Shown piece after piece: positions 43,861-53,051 of a DNA stretch of 64,000 bases. The stretch's first letter is position 1. Each line of letters opens with the position of its first letter. The notes under the pieces were generated by a model. It was not told the origin of the DNA. It searched no databases and saw nothing but the letters and a program-made list of their open reading frames with translations. This stretch comes from an unicellular cyanobacterium SU2 (GTDB lineage: Bacteria; Cyanobacteriota; Cyanobacteriia; Cyanobacteriales; Microcystaceae). The position numbers and the translations under genes are program-made. The DNA lies in the NCBI GenBank assembly GCA_002110465.1, contig NEED01000049.1:310001-374000 (forward strand), written 5' to 3'.

Positions 43861-45282
43861 CTAACCTGATTTTAATTTAACGGTAAAAGTAGTTCCTTTT
43901 CCCTCTTCACTGACGAAGCTAATCGTCCCCTTATGTAATTCTACACACTTTTTCACTAGACTCAATCCTAGTCCCGAACCATGAATCTTACCAACATTTT
44001 CCCCACGATAAAATTCTTCAAATATCTTGTTCTTATCTTTTTCAGGAATACCGATTCCTTGGTCTCTAATTTCTAGTATTATTTCTGAGTTTTCTTGTTT
44101 AAGTGTTACTTTTATTATTGACTCTTCCCAAGAGTATTTTATGGCATTGCAAAGTAAATTACTTATGATATATTTTAAGAGTTTTTTGTCTAAATAAACT
44201 TCTGGCAAAAGTCCCTTAGTAATCAACTTAATTTGCTGATTATTTTTGAGATGACTATCTAGATTGTGGATGACTTTTTGACAAAAATCTTCTAAGTCAA
44301 ATCCAGTGTATTCTATTTCTAGCTTTTCGACTTCTACTCGACTGACTTCCATAATTTCATCAATGAGAGATCCCATATTTTTAGCAGTTATTTCAATCTT
44401 TTTTAGCTTTTGTTTTTGCTTTTCCTCAGTCCATTTACCAAAGAAATTCAGTAAATTTTGAACTGAAGTTAAAATAACAGCTATGGGAGTTCTTAACTCA
44501 TGGGAAGCTAGAGAAAATAAGCGGTTTTGTATTTTTCTGAGTTCTTTTTCTTTTTCTAATTTACGATGGGCTTCTTCCGCTTCTTTGATTGAAGTAAGGT
44601 CTTGAATCAACCAATAAAACCTCATTAATTCTTGCTGATCATCACAAATACCAGCAACAAAAAAATTAGCAGGAAATGGATTAGAATTCCTGGGTTGCAG
44701 GAACAATTCCCAGTTATTAATTAGCAACTTTCTCGGATAACCTAGAGATAAAGGGTCAATCTTTGTATCTTCTGTATCTTCTCTGTCTTTAATATAGATC
44801 GCCTGACATTGTTGAACAAAGTGGTTTCTAATCTGTGTCCATTTTTTTAAAAAAGTAGAATGGTCTTTCTGTGCAATATAAAGGGTGAGGGGTTTATTTT
44901 TAAGATAGTTAACCGATATGTTAAGCATTTCAGACCCGATTTTGTTGACCTCTTGAATAGTTAGGTTAAAATCGGTGACAATATAACCACTAGGGGCAAA
45001 TTCAAATAAGTTTTGATACTTCTGCTGTTCCCAGACTAAAGATTGATGGGTAGCGAGTAATTCTTGGTTTTGCATCATTAATTCTTCTATGACGACCTGT
45101 AGTTCTTCCAGGGAGATAGAAAGTTCTGTGAGTGCCTCTTGTTGCAATTCTTGAGATATGGTAAAATGCTCCCTAGAAGCTAGTTCTAGTTTATGTAATC
45201 GTTCTTGGGCTTGTTCAAGCTGTTTTTGTAAAATATTGATGGTTGATTGTTGTTTTTTATTCAATGCGATTGCCTCATTCAA
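43861..45282 (-). CDS. PAS-domain sensor histidine kinase
   Basis: A 473-residue cytoplasmic kinase. Residues 1-~90 form a coiled coil (KKQQSTINILQKQLEQAQER), followed by a PAS domain (YQNLFEFAPSGYIVTDFNLT, ~100-240). The dimerisation domain has SLASHELRTPIAVIL (the phospho-His), and the ATPase domain shows the N box NLLCNAIKYSW, G1 DQGIGIPEKD, F box FEEFYRG and G2 GSGLGLSLVKK. No membrane helix and no receiver domain are seen, so it senses an internal signal. The start is a TTG at 45282, since an in-frame stop lies two codons upstream. No cognate regulator gene is adjacent. Confidence 0.93.
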   Translation of the reverse strand: MNEAIALNKKQQSTINILQKQLEQAQERLHKLELASREHFTISQELQQEALTELSISLEELQVVIEELMMQNQELLATHQSLVWEQQKYQNLFEFAPSGYIVTDFNLTIQEVNKIGSEMLNISVNYLKNKPLTLYIAQKDHSTFLKKWTQIRNHFVQQCQAIYIKDREDTEDTKIDPLSLGYPRKLLINNWELFLQPRNSNPFPANFFVAGICDDQQELMRFYWLIQDLTSIKEAEEAHRKLEKEKELRKIQNRLFSLASHELRTPIAVILTSVQNLLNFFGKWTEEKQKQKLKKIEITAKNMGSLIDEIMEVSRVEVEKLEIEYTGFDLEDFCQKVIHNLDSHLKNNQQIKLITKGLLPEVYLDKKLLKYIISNLLCNAIKYSWEESIIKVTLKQENSEIILEIRDQGIGIPEKDKNKIFEEFYRGENVGKIHGSGLGLSLVKKCVELHKGTISFVSEEGKGTTFTVKLKSG

Positions 45283-45318
45283 GACTTACTTATAAACTTT
45301 ACTACGATCTCCTTTGAT

Positions 45319-45332
45319 AGGACTAAAGTCCT
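45319..45332. repeat. short dispersed palindrome
   Basis: AGGACT-AA-AGTCCT followed by TACTACGAACC. A similar element (TAGTAAGGGCTTTAGCC) lies at 51161, so this is a dispersed repeat of the kind scattered between cyanobacterial genes. Confidence 0.6.
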
Positions 45333-45347
45333 TACTACGAACCTTGA

Positions 45348-45470
45348 CTAACCGCTGAGCAAATCTTCTAGGCTATAGAGACGTTGCTTAGGTAAACTGA
45401 TTTCAGCCTCTACAATTCTAACCGCATCTTTATATATTCCTTGAAACTGTCTTTCAAGTTTAGACTTCAT
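45348..45470 (-). CDS. possible 40-residue peptide or gene remnant
   Basis: From ATG 45470 the minus strand reads MKSKLERQFQGIYKDAVRIV, AEISLPKQRLYSLEDLLSG and a stop at 45348. The sequence is amphipathic and protein-like but lacks a ribosome binding site, and the frame is open further upstream (NSIAFKIGINRQFAPR). It may be a small antitoxin-like peptide or the tail of a lost gene. No homology recognised. Confidence 0.3.
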   Translation of the reverse strand: MKSKLERQFQGIYKDAVRIVEAEISLPKQRLYSLEDLLSG

Positions 45471-45650
45471 TCTTGGGGCGAATTGGCGATTTATCCCGAT
45501 CTTAAATGCAATGCTATTCTTTAAATTTCTAGAGCTAGGCTCTTCCTTCCTTATGGTGATAACAAAATCTTATATTTCGTAGGGTGGGTTAGGTATGTTA
45601 GTAGTAAATAAATAAGGGTATGATAAAGGTAAGATACTATAGGAATCGTT

Positions 45651-45863
45651 ATGAAAAGAACCATTTATCTGCCAGATGACTTAGCACAACGTTTATCAGA
45701 CTATCTTAAGGAACATCCCCAAGAAACTTTATCGAGTTTAGTACAGACTTCTTTGGAATCTAAGTTAGAAAATAAAGATATTTCTAAGTTGTTAGGATTA
45801 GCTGGAATTGTTGAAAATGCTCCTAGAAATGCGTCAGAAAATGCTGAGGACTATTCAGATTGA
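45651..45863 (+). CDS. VapB-type antitoxin
   Basis: A 70-residue protein with a ribbon-helix-helix N terminus (MKRTIYLPDDLAQRLSDYLK) and an acidic C-terminal tail (NAPRNASENAEDYSD), the layout of antitoxins that wrap a PIN toxin. It starts after AGGA and overlaps the PIN gene start by four bases. It probably binds its own promoter region at 45580-45650. Confidence 0.85.
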   Translation: MKRTIYLPDDLAQRLSDYLKEHPQETLSSLVQTSLESKLENKDISKLLGLAGIVENAPRNASENAEDYSD

Positions 45864-46270
45864 AGCAATTAATTTTGGATGCTAGTCCTTTAATTGCCCT
45901 TTTTTATCGTCAAGATAGTTATCATGATGATGCGGTTAAAGGATTTCAACAGTTATCTTCATTGAAAACTCAAGTTTTCACCCCAATTCCTATTATTTTC
46001 GAGGTTTATAAATGGCTATTGCATCGAGGGGGAGTCAATTTCGCACAAACAACTCTTAGTGTTATGTATGAGAGTTTATATCCCATCGCCATTGGAGATA
46101 AAGAATTTAATCAATTACGAGCAATTATTAGTAATTTACCGCAGTGGAAAGGGACTTTAGAAGATGGGACAGTGTTATTATTAAGTCAGACGTATTCTTG
46201 TCCAATTTGGACGTTAAATTATCGAGATTTTAGCCGTTTTCAACAACTTCAATTTTGGACTCCTCTTTAG
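45860..46270 (+). CDS. PIN-domain toxin, VapC-like
   Basis: A 136-residue PIN RNase. The catalytic acids are placed as expected: D7 in LILDASPLIALFYRQD, a Glu in IIFEVYKWLLHRGG, an Asp in LEDGTVLLLS, and the end WTLNYRDFSRF. It is predicted to cleave tRNA or rRNA when released from the antitoxin. It overlaps vapB by four bases. Confidence 0.87.
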   Translation: MKQLILDASPLIALFYRQDSYHDDAVKGFQQLSSLKTQVFTPIPIIFEVYKWLLHRGGVNFAQTTLSVMYESLYPIAIGDKEFNQLRAIISNLPQWKGTLEDGTVLLLSQTYSCPIWTLNYRDFSRFQQLQFWTPL

Positions 46271-46357
46271 GATTTTTCTTCAGTTAAAATATACAGCGAT
46301 CGCCAAACTCAAAGAACAAAAATTGCTGTCATAATATTTTTCTGCTCCCGCTACACC

Positions 46358-48262
46358 CTACACCCCTTCTGACTCTAATTGTTCCATTAACATAATAACC
46401 CATCGACTTTCCGAGTCTAGACCTTTCCCAAGAGGATTGAAAGTAATACGAAATTGAATATCTTTTCCTCGACGGTTCCTCGCATTTAGCATCCTCTCTT
46501 GACGTTCTCCTTGATCACTCAAGCAAAAACGAATGGTATCGCGCAATTCTCCCACTGGTAGACCAATATCTAAGGTTAAAAAGGACAGTCCTTGTACCTC
46601 TTCACTGCGCAGTCCCCAAAGATTCTCTGATTCGTGGTTCCAGGTTAGAATCTTGAATTGACGGTCAACGACAATTACTCCCCATTGTAAACTAGCAAAA
46701 ACGGACTGTAAAAAAGCATTAGCTTGGTCAAGATCATTCGTCCGTAAACGCAATTCATCGTTAATGGTCTGTAATTCTTGATTAGTAGACTGAAGTTCTT
46801 CGTTCATTGTCTCCAATTCTTCATTGGTGGACTGAAGTTCTTCGTTGGTGGTTTCTAATTCTTCATTGGTGGACTGAAGTTCTTCGTTGGTGGTTTCTAA
46901 TTCTTCATTGGTGGACTGAAGTTCTTCGTTGGTGGTTTCTAATTCTTCATTACTTGACTGAAGTTCTTCGTTAGCGGTTTCGAGTTCTTGTTTTGACTGG
47001 TTGAGTTCTTCTTGTAATTCATGGTAGCGAGTAACATCATTAAAGGTAATGGCAACCCCTAATAATTCCCTTGTGTTTTCTTCAATCGGAAAAAGCTCGA
47101 TATCTAGGTAAAATGTTTGGTCGTTGCTGGATTTAAAAACAATATCACGGATCATGATTTTCCGACGTTCTTGGTATACTTGATCGATTTGCGATCGCAG
47201 TTCTAAGAGTCGGTAGGAAATTTCTAAGTCTTGTAGGGGACGACCCGCATCCATCACATTAATACTAAATCGTGACCTTGCTTCGGCGTTAGCCACGACT
47301 AAATTTCCGGCGTAATCTATAATAATTTCTGCTAACGGAAGATGTTCAAAAGACAATTCCCTTAGTCGTAGATAACGTTCCATTGTAGTACCGTTTTCAT
47401 TCTCAGAAATTGGAAGGGGTAAAATCAAGCGATCTTGCCTTCCTTTCTGGGGAACCCGTCTAAAAATACGATGTTGTAAACTTAGGGGAGTGAATATATT
47501 GGCATGAGTCAGCAACATTTCTGCTTTGCCTAAAAACAAAACTCCTGTATCGTTTAGGGCAAAATGAAAGCGATCAAGAATTCGGCTTTGAGTCTCGGCG
47601 TTAAAATACATCAAAGTATTACGACATACCAAGAGATCTAAGCGAGAAATGGGAGCATCTTGAATTAGGTCATGACGACCAAAAATTACCGCACGTCGTA
47701 AATCAGAACGAAAGATATAATCATTACCACTATGTTCAAAATATTTCTCTTGTAATTCATTAGGAATATCTTCTATCTGTTTAGTATTATAAGAAGCATG
47801 ACGAGCTTGAGTTAAGGCCTCTTCATCGATATCTGTGGCGTAGATTTTAACCCGTTGGCGGAATTGTTCAGTTCCCAAAATTTCTGCGAAAATCATGGCT
47901 AGGGTATAGGCTTCTTCCCCTGACGCACATCCGGCACTCCAAACTCGAATTAGGGAGCTTTGTGTTTTATCGTTAAGTAAATGAGGTAGGGTTTGATCTT
48001 GTAGATAATTCCATGCTTCTTTATCTCGAAAAAATGCAGTCACATTAATTAAAATGGTGTTGAAAAGAGGTAAAAATTCTTCAGGATGGACTTGCAAATG
48101 GTCTAGATATTGACCAAACTCATGAATATCATGAACCTGCATTTGTTTACGAACACGACGTTGCAAGCTTGATCGTTTATACCCGGTAAAATCGAATCCC
48201 CTCGACTGTCTCAGATATTCTAAAAGTTGTTCAAATATTTGATTTTGCTCATTGTTTGGCAT
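46358..48262 (-). CDS. CheR-type methyltransferase with PAS domains and long coiled coil
   Basis: A 634-residue protein. Residues 1-~270 form a chemotaxis-type methyltransferase: GYKRSSLQRRVRKQMQVH, SAM-binding RVWSAGCASGEEAYTLAMIF, and DLLVCRNTLMYFNAETQS. A PAS domain follows (~295-400), then a coiled coil made of 14-residue repeats of ETTNEELQSTNEEL, and a last PAS domain (~510-625). Related proteins usually begin with a CheB methylesterase domain; here CheB and any kinase are absent. It is therefore an unusual stand-alone signalling methyltransferase; its target is unknown. No chemotaxis gene is adjacent. Confidence 0.9.
   Translation of the reverse strand: MPNNEQNQIFEQLLEYLRQSRGFDFTGYKRSSLQRRVRKQMQVHDIHEFGQYLDHLQVHPEEFLPLFNTILINVTAFFRDKEAWNYLQDQTLPHLLNDKTQSSLIRVWSAGCASGEEAYTLAMIFAEILGTEQFRQRVKIYATDIDEEALTQARHASYNTKQIEDIPNELQEKYFEHSGNDYIFRSDLRRAVIFGRHDLIQDAPISRLDLLVCRNTLMYFNAETQSRILDRFHFALNDTGVLFLGKAEMLLTHANIFTPLSLQHRIFRRVPQKGRQDRLILPLPISENENGTTMERYLRLRELSFEHLPLAEIIIDYAGNLVVANAEARSRFSINVMDAGRPLQDLEISYRLLELRSQIDQVYQERRKIMIRDIVFKSSNDQTFYLDIELFPIEENTRELLGVAITFNDVTRYHELQEELNQSKQELETANEELQSSNEELETTNEELQSTNEELETTNEELQSTNEELETTNEELQSTNEELETMNEELQSTNQELQTINDELRLRTNDLDQANAFLQSVFASLQWGVIVVDRQFKILTWNHESENLWGLRSEEVQGLSFLTLDIGLPVGELRDTIRFCLSDQGERQERMLNARNRRGKDIQFRITFNPLGKGLDSESRWVIMLMEQLESEGV
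46787..46974 (-). repeat. 42-base coding tandem repeat (TNEELQS coiled coil)
   Basis: Almost identical copies of a 42-base unit encode the 14-residue motif ETTNEELQSTNEEL, about four and a half times. The near identity at DNA level points to recent expansion or repeat homogenisation. Confidence 0.85.
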
Positions 48263-48490
48263 ATTATTCAGGATAATAAGTAGGGTAGGTTAGACAAACT
48301 ACAATTTTTTTGGTAAGTTCTATCCTTTTTTCTGCGGTAAAACCCCAAAATGGTTCTTTTTGTGTATTACGCTATGCTAATACACCTTACAGTTTGCTAA
48401 AGACTTAAAAGACAGACTTATTGTATAAACAGTCTCTTATTGTAGAATCGAATTTTCACCCTAATTAGATTAACACATATTACGACCAAT

Positions 48491-48572
48491 ATTAACTATT
48501 AACTATTAACTATTAACTATTAACTATTAACTATTAACTATTAACTATTAACTATTAACTATTAACTATTAA
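48491..48572. repeat. heptamer tandem repeat (ATTAACT), about 11.7 copies
   Basis: Eighty-two bases of perfect ATTAACT units. The last codons and stop of the adjacent minus-strand helicase gene lie inside the array. Read in any frame the unit supplies stop codons. Confidence 0.97.
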
Positions 48573-51057
48573 AAATTGCCCCTGTTAAATCTGCATTACT
48601 TAAATTAGCCCCTGTTAAATCAGTTTGTGTCAAATTAGCATTTCGTAAATTTGCTCCCATTAATTTAGCTTTAATTAAACTTGCTCCAGTTAGATCAGTT
48701 TCCTGTAAGTTAGCGGCTATTAATTTAGCCCGATTGAGTTTGCTATATTTTAGTTTAGCACCCGATAAATTCGCTTTAATCAGATTAATATCGTTTAAAT
48801 TTAGACCCTCTAGCTGAGCATTTTCTAATTGTGCTTGTTCAAAATTTCTTCCTCCTAAACTATACCTCTCTAACAATTCTCCTACATCGGTTCCTACAAT
48901 TTCTCGTTGTTGGGGATAACGAAAAGTAATAGAGAAACTATCACCACTTTTAAGGATATTTTGTAACTCTTGATATAGGGGATAATTACCTATGCCACTA
49001 ATGTTAACCCAACCCCGCGATCGCGTCAATGCAATAAATAATTGATTCCGTAAACATAGATTACTTTCATCTTTCCCAATCTGATCTAATCCTACTAAAT
49101 AAACTTGATCGGCTTCTTGACCTTTGGCATGATAAATTCGAGAAATTGTTACCGCCCCCTCACACCAAAACTGATTAGAATTTGGTTGATTATCTTCTAT
49201 CAAAATATTACAATCTTTTGTCCCTGGAATAAAAATATCTATGCCCTGTCTGATTAAAAAATTAGCAATATATTTTTGTAAGTCTTTTGCCTCAGAAAAA
49301 TTTCCTAAAACAATGACTAATATTTCTCTACTAGGACGTAACCCATCCCGTCTTAAGTTATGTTTAATTCTCCGAAATAAATCACTCATTTCTCCCTGTC
49401 TTGAGGGATAAATCTGAAACTGAATTAAGGAACCTTTCCATAAAGATGGTAGAGGGTTAGGAGAATTTTCGCGGCGACGTTTTATGGTAATCTCACTCCC
49501 TTCTAGTAAGTTTCCTTCAACTTCATAACCTAATGCTTTCCATTCTTCTTTGTACCTCATTCCGGTTAACATTTTCCCAGGACGTAACCATCCCATTCCT
49601 ATGGCATGGGCAGCAATAATAATAGGGTGAGGGGTACGATAACAACGGGACATAATTTCTGTTTTATTAATCCCATTGGAATGTTTTCCTGTTACTAAAT
49701 TTCCTAAGGATTCTCCAAAAATTTCCCTAGCATTAGGTATTTTTAGACTCTCTAAACTTTGGGCTTCATCATAAGTCCAAATCAGCCGTTTTTGTTTAGG
49801 GAATAAAGAATTAACTGGACGCAACGCTTGATAAGCTAACCAATAAAAGGGTTGTTTTCCTTGATAGTGCCAATGATTAACCAATAAGTCTTGTCCTTCA
49901 TCAATTAAGATGGCATCAAAAATTTGAGGAATCGCTGTTTTTTCTAAAAGGTTAACACAAACTTCTCCTAAAGCTTCATTAGGTTTTTGTTGAGTAGTTT
50001 GATTCACACTTAAGGGAACAATTCCTGAGAATTGGGAGACAAAACGATAGAACCCTAATTTTTCCCTCGAACCCCAAGCATGAAAAACCCGTAAGTTACG
50101 ATTATTGGAATCATAGCTTTTTTGATGATTACTAAAATATTTAATCCATCGATCAATTTGGTTTGTAATTTCCTCATATAGACTACGGGAGAAAAAGACA
50201 AAAGCAATTTTCCATTGAGGATATTTGAGGTGCATGATCGCTGCTTTTTGACACAGTAAAACAGTTTTACCTGATCCTGCTATTCCTCGAATTCGTTGGC
50301 ATCCTGGGGGGATTTGTTTGGCTATTTTTTCCTGTTGTAAATCAAAATAACTTAGCCGCGATCGCAAAGCTTGTAGAATCTTTCCGCGACTTTGACTATG
50401 GCTTAATACTGGGTGAATGGGTTGATTAAAAACGGGTGTTCCTGATAGAATACACTTAAGTAATTGCCATTCTTGATGGGTTAATTCTCTCCCTTTCGTT
50501 ACGGGAGTTGTTCCTTGAATCAGTTGACTAATTAACTCCGATGATACGAGATAATTTTTGAAGAGAATCGGAGGATTACTGGGAAGTTGATCAAACCCTT
50601 TTTCTTGCCATTGTTGTTGAGTAATAAAAGGTAACGCAACCATAACTCTACCCATCACTTGATTGGCTAAAATAGGTTCTCTTTGGGTATAGTCCAACAA
50701 GGCAAATAGCTGATTTTCTGCTTGTTGATAGGGATTACCAAAGGGAGTATAAAAGTTTTTGTATTGCCAGCGATGCCCTTGAATAGCAACAATTTGATGA
50801 ATGGTAATCGACTTAACTTCAATAATAATTAAACCCAGTTGGCGATCGGCGATTAAAATATCCGGTTCTTTGCGAAATTTGCCCGTTTGAGAAAAGATAG
50901 GATAACGCCAATAACCAAGACATTCTCTGTAATGAAAGACCTTTTGTGTCGCTTCCCAAACCAATTTTTCCCCTGCTTCTCCACTGCGATGAAGGGGTTC
51001 AGTGGTAATAAAATTAGAGGATGTTAGATCTCGAATCACAGCTATAGCACTGCGCAT
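48562..51057 (-). CDS. NERD nuclease-like / UvrD-type helicase with pentapeptide-repeat tail
   Basis: An 831-residue fusion. Residues ~20-120 are a NERD domain: D66 in EPDILIADRQ and E80-V-K82 in LIIIEVKS fit the PD-(D/E)XK nuclease core. Residues ~240-735 are a superfamily 1 helicase with Walker A GIAGSGKT (258-265), Walker B ILIDEGQDL, the Q/Y motif ETEIMSRCYRTPHPI-like region, and the late QEADQVYLVGLDQ and LFIALTRSRGWVNISG motifs. The final ~90 residues are pentapeptide repeats (ANLQETDLTGASLIKAKLMG). The tail stops inside a heptamer repeat. Role unknown; DNA repair or defence are the likely areas. Confidence 0.88.
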   Translation of the reverse strand: MRSAIAVIRDLTSSNFITTEPLHRSGEAGEKLVWEATQKVFHYRECLGYWRYPIFSQTGKFRKEPDILIADRQLGLIIIEVKSITIHQIVAIQGHRWQYKNFYTPFGNPYQQAENQLFALLDYTQREPILANQVMGRVMVALPFITQQQWQEKGFDQLPSNPPILFKNYLVSSELISQLIQGTTPVTKGRELTHQEWQLLKCILSGTPVFNQPIHPVLSHSQSRGKILQALRSRLSYFDLQQEKIAKQIPPGCQRIRGIAGSGKTVLLCQKAAIMHLKYPQWKIAFVFFSRSLYEEITNQIDRWIKYFSNHQKSYDSNNRNLRVFHAWGSREKLGFYRFVSQFSGIVPLSVNQTTQQKPNEALGEVCVNLLEKTAIPQIFDAILIDEGQDLLVNHWHYQGKQPFYWLAYQALRPVNSLFPKQKRLIWTYDEAQSLESLKIPNAREIFGESLGNLVTGKHSNGINKTEIMSRCYRTPHPIIIAAHAIGMGWLRPGKMLTGMRYKEEWKALGYEVEGNLLEGSEITIKRRRENSPNPLPSLWKGSLIQFQIYPSRQGEMSDLFRRIKHNLRRDGLRPSREILVIVLGNFSEAKDLQKYIANFLIRQGIDIFIPGTKDCNILIEDNQPNSNQFWCEGAVTISRIYHAKGQEADQVYLVGLDQIGKDESNLCLRNQLFIALTRSRGWVNISGIGNYPLYQELQNILKSGDSFSITFRYPQQREIVGTDVGELLERYSLGGRNFEQAQLENAQLEGLNLNDINLIKANLSGAKLKYSKLNRAKLIAANLQETDLTGASLIKAKLMGANLRNANLTQTDLTGANLSNADLTGAIFNS

Positions 51058-51164
51058 TAAGGATTAGAATAACTTAAATCCCCCAAACTTACTCACAACA
51101 AGGTTGTGCATTCTAAATTCTGCATTCTGGGATAGAGTCTGTCAGAAAAAATAGAGTTTTTAGT

Positions 51165-51179
51165 AAGGGCTTTAGCCTT
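51165..51179. repeat. short dispersed palindrome upstream of glgC
   Basis: AAGGGCT-TT-AGCCTT, with one unpaired base, within the 323-base gap before glgC; related to the element at 45319. The remainder of that gap holds the glgC promoter, which could not be placed precisely. Confidence 0.5.
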
Positions 51180-51380
51180 ATTAATTAGGCCTGTTTTGAG
51201 AAGAAATGACCGTAGTTTTAGGGCGAGTCAGGGGATCAAAAGAGTTAGCCTTTGATCATACCAAGAAAAGAGGTTAGAAGATCCATTATTAAAGGATGTC
51301 AAAAGTTTGTCTTCCCAGATGTCCCCGACAGTCCTACACTTGACTAGAAGAGGTGTAACAGGCAATCGCGAGGTTTTGTT

Positions 51381-52670
51381 GTGAAAAAAGTTTTAGCAAT
51401 CATACTTGGTGGCGGTGCAGGTACGCGACTGTATCCCCTAACGAAGTTACGCGCTAAACCTGCTGTTCCCCTAGCAGGTAAGTATCGTTTGATTGATATT
51501 CCGGTGAGCAATTGTATCAACTCGGAAATACTCCAGATCTATGTGTTAACCCAATTTAACTCCGCTTCTCTTAACCGTCATATCGCCCGTAGTTATAGTT
51601 TTTCGGGATTTAGTGATGGATTTGTGGAAGTGTTAGCTGCACAACAAACCCCAGAAAATCCCAAATGGTTCCAAGGAACTGCTGATGCAGTGCGCCAGTA
51701 TCTTTGGGCATTTGAAGAATGGGGAGTCGATGAGTATTTGATTCTGTCTGGGGATCATCTCTATCGGATGGACTACAGTGATTTTATTAAACGGCATCGG
51801 GAAACTAACGCTGATATTACTCTGTCGGTGGTTCCTATTGATGAGAAGCGAGCTTCTAGCTTTGGCTTAATGAAAATTAATGATCAAGGCCGAGTGGTTG
51901 ACTTTAGCGAGAAACCGAAAGGGGAAGAACTCAAGCAGATGCAAGTTGATACTAGTATTTTAGGCTTGAGTCCCGAAAGAGCGAAAGAAAGCCCTTATAT
52001 TGCCTCGATGGGAATTTATGTTTTCAAAAGGGAGGTATTAGCTAAACTATTAGAAGATAATCCTGAGCAAACAGATTTCGGCAAGGAAATTATTCCTTTC
52101 TCCGCCAAAGACTATAACCTACAGGCTTATTTATTCAAGGGATACTGGGAAGATATTGGAACCATTGAAGCCTTTTATGAGGCTAATTTGGCTCTTAATC
52201 GTCAGCCCACCCCGTCGTTTAGCTTTTACCATGAAAAATCTCCGATCTATACCCGCGCCCGTTATTTACCTCCAACAAAGGTACTTAACTCGAACATCAC
52301 TGAATCAATGATTAGTGAAGGGTGTATTATCAAAGAGTGTCGCATTCATAATTCCATCTTAGGCATTCGTACCAGAATCGAAGCTAACTGTACGGTGGAA
52401 GACACGATGTTGATGGGATCAGATTTTTATGAATCCCTGGAGATCAGACAGGCTAAAAAGCAGCAGGGTAAGATTCCCGTAGGTATTGGGGAAGGCAGCA
52501 CCATTCGACGGGCGATCGTCGATAAAAATGCAAGGATTGGCCGTAATGTCACCATTGTTAATAAAGAAAACATCGAAGAATCTAACCGCGAAGACGAAGG
52601 TTTCTATATTCGTAATGGGATTGTGGTTGTTCTCAAAAATGCTGTAATTGCTGATGGAACAATCATTTAA
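51381..52670 (+). CDS. glgC: glucose-1-phosphate adenylyltransferase (ADP-glucose pyrophosphorylase)
   Basis: Makes ADP-glucose from ATP and glucose-1-phosphate, the committed step of glycogen synthesis; in cyanobacteria it is activated by 3-phosphoglycerate. The 429-residue protein starts at GTG 51381 after GAGG. It has the nucleotide-binding [45 protein letters not shown], the [16 protein letters not shown] region, and a C-terminal left-handed beta-helix (residues ~300-429). Length matches cyanobacterial AGPase. A strong palindromic terminator follows. Confidence 0.97.
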   Translation: MKKVLAIILGGGAGTRLYPLTKLRAKPAVPLAGKYRLIDIPVSNCINSEILQIYVLTQFNSASLNRHIARSYSFSGFSDGFVEVLAAQQTPENPKWFQGTADAVRQYLWAFEEWGVDEYLILSGDHLYRMDYSDFIKRHRETNADITLSVVPIDEKRASSFGLMKINDQGRVVDFSEKPKGEELKQMQVDTSILGLSPERAKESPYIASMGIYVFKREVLAKLLEDNPEQTDFGKEIIPFSAKDYNLQAYLFKGYWEDIGTIEAFYEANLALNRQPTPSFSFYHEKSPIYTRARYLPPTKVLNSNITESMISEGCIIKECRIHNSILGIRTRIEANCTVEDTMLMGSDFYESLEIRQAKKQQGKIPVGIGEGSTIRRAIVDKNARIGRNVTIVNKENIEESNREDEGFYIRNGIVVVLKNAVIADGTII

Positions 52671-52741
52671 TGGTTAATAGTTAATAGTTGATTTTTTTAG
52701 GTTAATTATTGACTGACAATTAACGTTAAACATAATTAAAA

Positions 52742-52770
52742 GGCCAGGAATTCCTGGCCCTTTATTTTTG
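52742..52770 (+). terminator. terminator of glgC
   Basis: GGCCAGGAA-TTCCTGGCC is a perfect palindrome at 52742-52759, followed by CTTTATTTTTG. It is GC-rich, close to the glgC stop and able to act in both directions. Confidence 0.88.
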
Positions 52771-52970
52771 AATTGGTTAAAAGTTTTTTGGGGTTACTAA
52801 TTCAAGAGAAAATATCAATTTTTGGTAGTGATAAATATGTAGTGATAGCAAAAATTAATTGATGTAAAAATACTTATTTTTTTACTTATTTACGATTTTT
52901 ACTAATTGATTATATGATAAATTAAGCTAGGAATTTGGTGATCCCCAGTGGCTATCAACAAAACAACGAA

Positions 52971-52992
52971 TGGGGAACCGACCAGTTCCCCA
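52971..52992 (-). terminator. terminator of the SLH protein gene
   Basis: TGGGGAAC (52971-52978) pairs with GTTCCCCA (52985-52992) across a six-base loop, ~60 bases after the minus-strand stop. On that strand it is followed by ATTCGTTGTTTTG. The 200 bases between this and the glgC terminator show nothing else. Confidence 0.65.
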
Positions 52993-53051
52993 CGATCAAA
53001 TTTCATCAAGACAAACCAGCAATAGTCTTTGTCCGATGAGAGCAAAAAGCC

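Noticed and set aside
48491-48572. CRISPR array
   Set aside because: The unit is a seven-base perfect repeat without spacers, so it is a simple tandem repeat.
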